From assembly GCA_021821585.1 (NCBI GenBank), contig JAKACF010000130.1:1-8081 (forward strand): a stretch of DNA of 8,081 nt, written 5' to 3'. A program made the translations under genes and the position numbers. Positions 5,760-8,081 of this stretch are shown one piece after another. The notes below the pieces were generated by a model. That model was not told where the DNA came from. It worked only from the letters and a program-made list of their open reading frames with translations, and ran no database searches. This DNA is from Actinomycetes bacterium. GTDB lineage: Bacteria; Actinomycetota; Acidimicrobiia; Acidimicrobiales; Bog-793. Every line of letters starts with the position of its first letter. Position 1 is the stretch's first letter.

Positions 5760-6556
5760 CGGGCAGCGAGCGGGGAGGCGGCGCCGAGGACAGGGCGGGG
5801 GAGGCCGGCGGCCGGGAGCGGTCGCCGCTCGACGAGGCGGAGCTCGACGAGGAGTTCGCCGGGGAGGAGCTGGAGGCCTTCGACGAGCAGGAGTCGGCCG
5901 AGGCCGAGGAGGACGGGCGGCTCGAGGTCGCGCACCTGCTGGCGGGACCGCCACCCGACGACACTCCGGACACCCTCGAGCCCGAGGAGCTCGAGGAGCG
6001 CCTCGAGACCGAGTCGGAGGCGGCCGAGGTCCTCTCGCTGCACGAGGAGACGCCGTTGTTCGCCGGCCTGCTCGACGAGGAGGAGCTCGGCGAGGAGGCC
6101 GCCGAGGAGTTCGCCGACGAGATCGAGGACGAGGGGGAGGGCGAGGAGTCCCCGGCGGCGATGGTCCTCACCGTCGCCCGCCACCGTCTGGCCGCCGAGC
6201 GGGCGCGCCTCGAGCGCCTCGCCGCCGACTTCCGCAGCTCGGGGATAGGGGACCGGAGCGAGCGGGAGGACCTCGGCGAGCTGTCGGGCGTCGACCAGCA
6301 CCCGGCGGACCAGGGGACCGAGACCTTCGACCGGGAGCGCGACCTGTCCATCCGTGAGCAGGTGGAGGGCGAGCTCGCCGAAGTCGAGCGGGCGCTCCGC
6401 AAGCTCGAGGCGGGCACCTACGGACGATGCGAGGTCTGCGGGCGGCCGATCCCGGCCGAGCGCCTCGAGGCGGAGCCCGCCGCCCGCTGGTGCCGGGAGG
6501 ACCAGCGGGCGGTCGAGCAGGAGCTGTTCGGCGAGGCCCGTCGGCTCTCCTCCTGA
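5756..6556 (+). CDS. TraR/DksA-family zinc-finger protein with long acidic N-terminus
   Basis: A 266-residue protein. The C-terminal half (about 137-260) follows the TraR/DksA plan of the Bacillus YteA kind: helix 'LTVARHRLAAERARLERLAADF', the loop block 'SGVDQHPADQGTETFDRERD' (177-196), second helix 'REQVEGELAEVERALRKLEAG', then a zinc finger with C225 and C228 ('TYGRCEVCGRPIPAERLEAEP') and C246. The fourth ligand position holds Asp (249, 'CRED') instead of Cys. DksA-type proteins bind RNA polymerase in the secondary channel and adjust promoter output, often with ppGpp; whether this one does is not shown. Residues 1-133 are very unlike the family: 52 of 133 residues are Asp or Glu and only 8 Arg or His, so this part is probably disordered. 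This makes it about 100 residues longer than usual DksA proteins. It is the last gene of the operon and overlaps the previous stop by 4 bp; a strong hairpin follows. Confidence 0.88.
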   Translation: MTGSERGGGAEDRAGEAGGRERSPLDEAELDEEFAGEELEAFDEQESAEAEEDGRLEVAHLLAGPPPDDTPDTLEPEELEERLETESEAAEVLSLHEETPLFAGLLDEEELGEEAAEEFADEIEDEGEGEESPAAMVLTVARHRLAAERARLERLAADFRSSGIGDRSEREDLGELSGVDQHPADQGTETFDRERDLSIREQVEGELAEVERALRKLEAGTYGRCEVCGRPIPAERLEAEPAARWCREDQRAVEQELFGEARRLSS

Positions 6557-6586
6557 GCGGGGAGGTGGCGGTCCGCCGGCACGCGG

Positions 6587-6632
6587 CGAGGCCACCGATG
6601 CTGGGAGGGGGGAGCCCGCATCGGTGGCCTCG
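6587..6632. terminator. Strong hairpin between convergent genes, likely bidirectional terminator
   Basis: CGAGGCCACCGATGC (6587-6601) is the exact inverted complement of GCATCGGTGGCCTCG (6618-6632), giving a 15-bp perfect stem with a 16-nt G-rich loop in which GGG (6603-6605) and CCC (6615-6617) can extend pairing. It lies in the 87-bp gap between two convergent stop codons (6556 and 6644). Only two T residues follow on the plus strand and no T-tract follows on the minus strand, as is common for actinobacterial terminators. Confidence 0.75.
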
Positions 6633-6643
6633 TTCCAGAGGGG

Positions 6644-8081
6644 CTAGACCGCCGGGCCCGCCACCAAGGTGAGCGAGGCCGTGTGCCTGCCTCCCGATCC
6701 GTCGACCCAGGTGACCGAGACGGTCGTGCCCGGGTGGGCTCCGGTGAGCATCTTGCCGAGGGCGGTGTAGGTGCTCACCTTCTTGCCGTTGAGGCCGATG
6801 ATCACGTCGCCCGAGTGGATGCCTGCACGGGCTGCCGGTGAGCCGCCGAGGACTTGGAGCACCACGGCGCCGTAGTTGACCGGGAAGTTCGTCGGCCCGC
6901 CGAAGGGCGAGGCCGACTGCTGCTCGGCCGTGGCGATGCTCTCGACGTCGACCCCCATGATCCCGTGGGTCCCGAGGACGATCTCGGACGACCCCTTGTT
7001 CTGCTGGATCTTCGTCGCGATGCCGATCGCCCGGTTGATCGGGATGGCGAAGCCGATGTTGGAGGCCGACTGCGTGCTCGACCCGGTGGCGGCCGCCGTG
7101 TCCATCCCGATGACCTGACCGCCGGCGTTGACGAGCGGGCCGCCGGAGTTGCCGGGGTTGATCGGCGCGTCGGTCTGGATGAGGCCGGTGAGGTGCTCGA
7201 CGTTCGCCGAGCCGGCGTCGGTCGCCGTGATCGACCGGTTGAGGGCCGAGACGATCCCGCTCGTCACCGTCGGCGTCCCCCCGAGGCCGAGGGCGTTGCC
7301 GATGGCGACGACGCCGTCGCCGACCGAGACGGTCGAGGAGTCACCGATCGAGACGTGCGGAAGCCCGGAGGCCCCCTCGAGCAGGACGAGGGCGACGTCG
7401 GCCGTCGGGTCGGCGCCGAGGACCTTCACCCGGTAGGTGGTCCCGGTTCCGTCCACCTGGGCGGTGATCTTCGTGGCGCCCTCGATGACGTGGTTGTTCG
7501 TGAGGACCTCGCCGTTCGAGGTGAGCACCATGCCCGTTCCCTCCGCCTCGGCGTTCTGGGCGCCGAGCACCGAGGTGATGTCGACCGTGGCCGGGTCCAC
7601 CTTCTTCGCGATCCCGGCGACGTTGAGCTTGGTGGCCGCGCTCGTCCCCGAGGCCTGGGGCTGGGGGATCGGCTGGGTGGCGGTGTCGCTCGTGTTGTTC
7701 TGGCTCCCGTAGATGGCCCCGGCGGTGGCGGCACCGGCGACGAGGACTGCCACTGCGACGGCCGCGACGACCATCCGCACCCTGCGGCGGGGCGACCCGC
7801 TCTCGCCGGGCTGGCCGGTGGCACCCGGCCCGCCGCCGAAGGAGGGCGGCGGGCCGTACCCGCCGTAGGGCGGTGGCGGGTAGCCGCCCTGGCCGGGGGC
7901 GCCGTAGGGCGGCGTCGCCGAGCCCTGGCCCGGGTAGGGCGGCGTCCCCCACCCCGGGGCCGGCTGCTCGCGGCCGCCGTAGCCGCCCGGGCCCATCGCC
8001 CACGGCGGCGGCGGTGCCGGCGGGGACGGGGGCGCCCAGTTCCCCTCTGGCAGGGGCTGCCACTTCGGCTGCGACGGCGCC
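6644..8081 (-). CDS. HtrA/DegP-type serine protease with PDZ domain, 5' end outside window
   Basis: Residue numbers here count from the internal Met at 7996. Residues 1-70 are a Pro/Gly/Tyr-rich cytoplasmic tail ('PPYGAPGQGGYPPPPYGGYG'). 'SPRRRVR' then leads into one membrane segment (about 75-96), so the rest lies outside the membrane. The trypsin-like domain (about 122-330) has a complete triad: H169 in 'LTNNHVIEGA', D200 in 'DPTADVALVLL' and S284 in 'INPGNSGGPLVN'. A PDZ domain follows (about 340-445), with 'SPAARAGIHSGDVIIGLNGKKV'. This is the usual actinobacterial HtrA layout for cell-envelope protein quality control. The frame stays open and proline-rich from 7996 to the right edge ('QPLPEGNWAPPSPAPPPPWA'), there is no ribosome site before the Met at 7996, and no other start codon lies in 7997-8081, so translation very probably begins beyond the window. 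It ends with TAG at 6644, facing the DksA-like gene. Single versus double PDZ is clear: one. Confidence 0.94.
   Translation of the reverse strand, partial: APSQPKWQPLPEGNWAPPSPPAPPPPWAMGPGGYGGREQPAPGWGTPPYPGQGSATPPYGAPGQGGYPPPPYGGYGPPPSFGGGPGATGQPGESGSPRRRVRMVVAAVAVAVLVAGAATAGAIYGSQNNTSDTATQPIPQPQASGTSAATKLNVAGIAKKVDPATVDITSVLGAQNAEAEGTGMVLTSNGEVLTNNHVIEGATKITAQVDGTGTTYRVKVLGADPTADVALVLLEGASGLPHVSIGDSSTVSVGDGVVAIGNALGLGGTPTVTSGIVSALNRSITATDAGSANVEHLTGLIQTDAPINPGNSGGPLVNAGGQVIGMDTAAATGSSTQSASNIGFAIPINRAIGIATKIQQNKGSSEIVLGTHGIMGVDVESIATAEQQSASPFGGPTNFPVNYGAVVLQVLGGSPAARAGIHSGDVIIGLNGKKVSTYTALGKMLTGAHPGTTVSVTWVDGSGGRHTASLTLVAGPAV

Noticed and set aside
4014..5954. A 646-codon open frame on the minus strand, opposite the fusion gene and DksA-like gene
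   Set aside because: It is low-complexity (Arg, Gly, Pro, His rich), matches no recognisable domain and runs antisense to three well-supported genes. Very high GC removes stop codons in this frame.
7840..7960. Short direct repeats (TAGGGCGGCGTC and similar) as a possible repeat array
   Set aside because: They encode the Pro/Tyr/Gly repeats of the HtrA tail and have irregular spacing; they are coding low complexity, not a CRISPR or mobile repeat.

Overview
The window is very GC-rich, with strong G/C preference at third codon positions, GTG/ATG starts, AAGGAGG-type ribosome binding sites and long spurious open frames opposite real genes. Together with the proteins present (an ECF sigma/VOC pair, a proline/glycine-rich HtrA, a phosphoribosyltransferase-hydrolase fusion, DUF2267), this points to a high-GC actinobacterium. 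An Acidimicrobiia-like lineage is possible but cannot be settled from the sequence. There are no RNA genes, CRISPR arrays, insertion sequences or phage genes. The window looks chromosomal and is almost fully coding, with no gene-free stretch over about 200 bp.

Layout, left to right. (1) A leftward group: an ECF sigma factor (1600 to 1106), a VOC-domain protein whose start overlaps the sigma stop by 8 bp (1113 to 520), and the N-terminal part of an acyl-CoA synthetase-like enzyme running off the left edge (418 to 1). (2) Divergent from the sigma gene, a rightward M48 metalloprotease (1704-2723). (3) A leftward CapA-family metallophosphatase-like protein (3792 to 2806), convergent with the protease. 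(4) Divergent from CapA across a 202-bp palindrome-rich intergenic region, a tight rightward operon: DUF2267 (3995-4411), phosphoribosyltransferase/hydrolase fusion (4422-5759) and an acidic TraR/DksA zinc-finger protein (5756-6556), with junctions of +10 bp and -4 bp. (5) A near-perfect 15-bp-stem hairpin separates this operon from a convergent leftward HtrA-type serine protease with a PDZ domain (6644 to beyond 8081).

The common theme is stress and envelope upkeep: two unrelated quality-control proteases (M48 and HtrA), an alternative sigma factor, a DksA-like polymerase regulator and a fusion protein of the Rv0571c type. In Mycobacterium tuberculosis the Rv0571c-like fusion and a CapA-like protein (Rv0574c) lie close together in a hypoxia/dormancy (DosR) cluster. 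Here homologous gene types flank a shared divergent promoter region whose exact middle holds chained palindromes with a partial resemblance to the DosR box. This is the most interesting hypothesis in the window, but it is an inference. The other notable points are the sigma-VOC pair with a charged N-terminal extension, and the DksA-like protein with a roughly 133-residue acidic head and an Asp in place of the fourth zinc-binding Cys.
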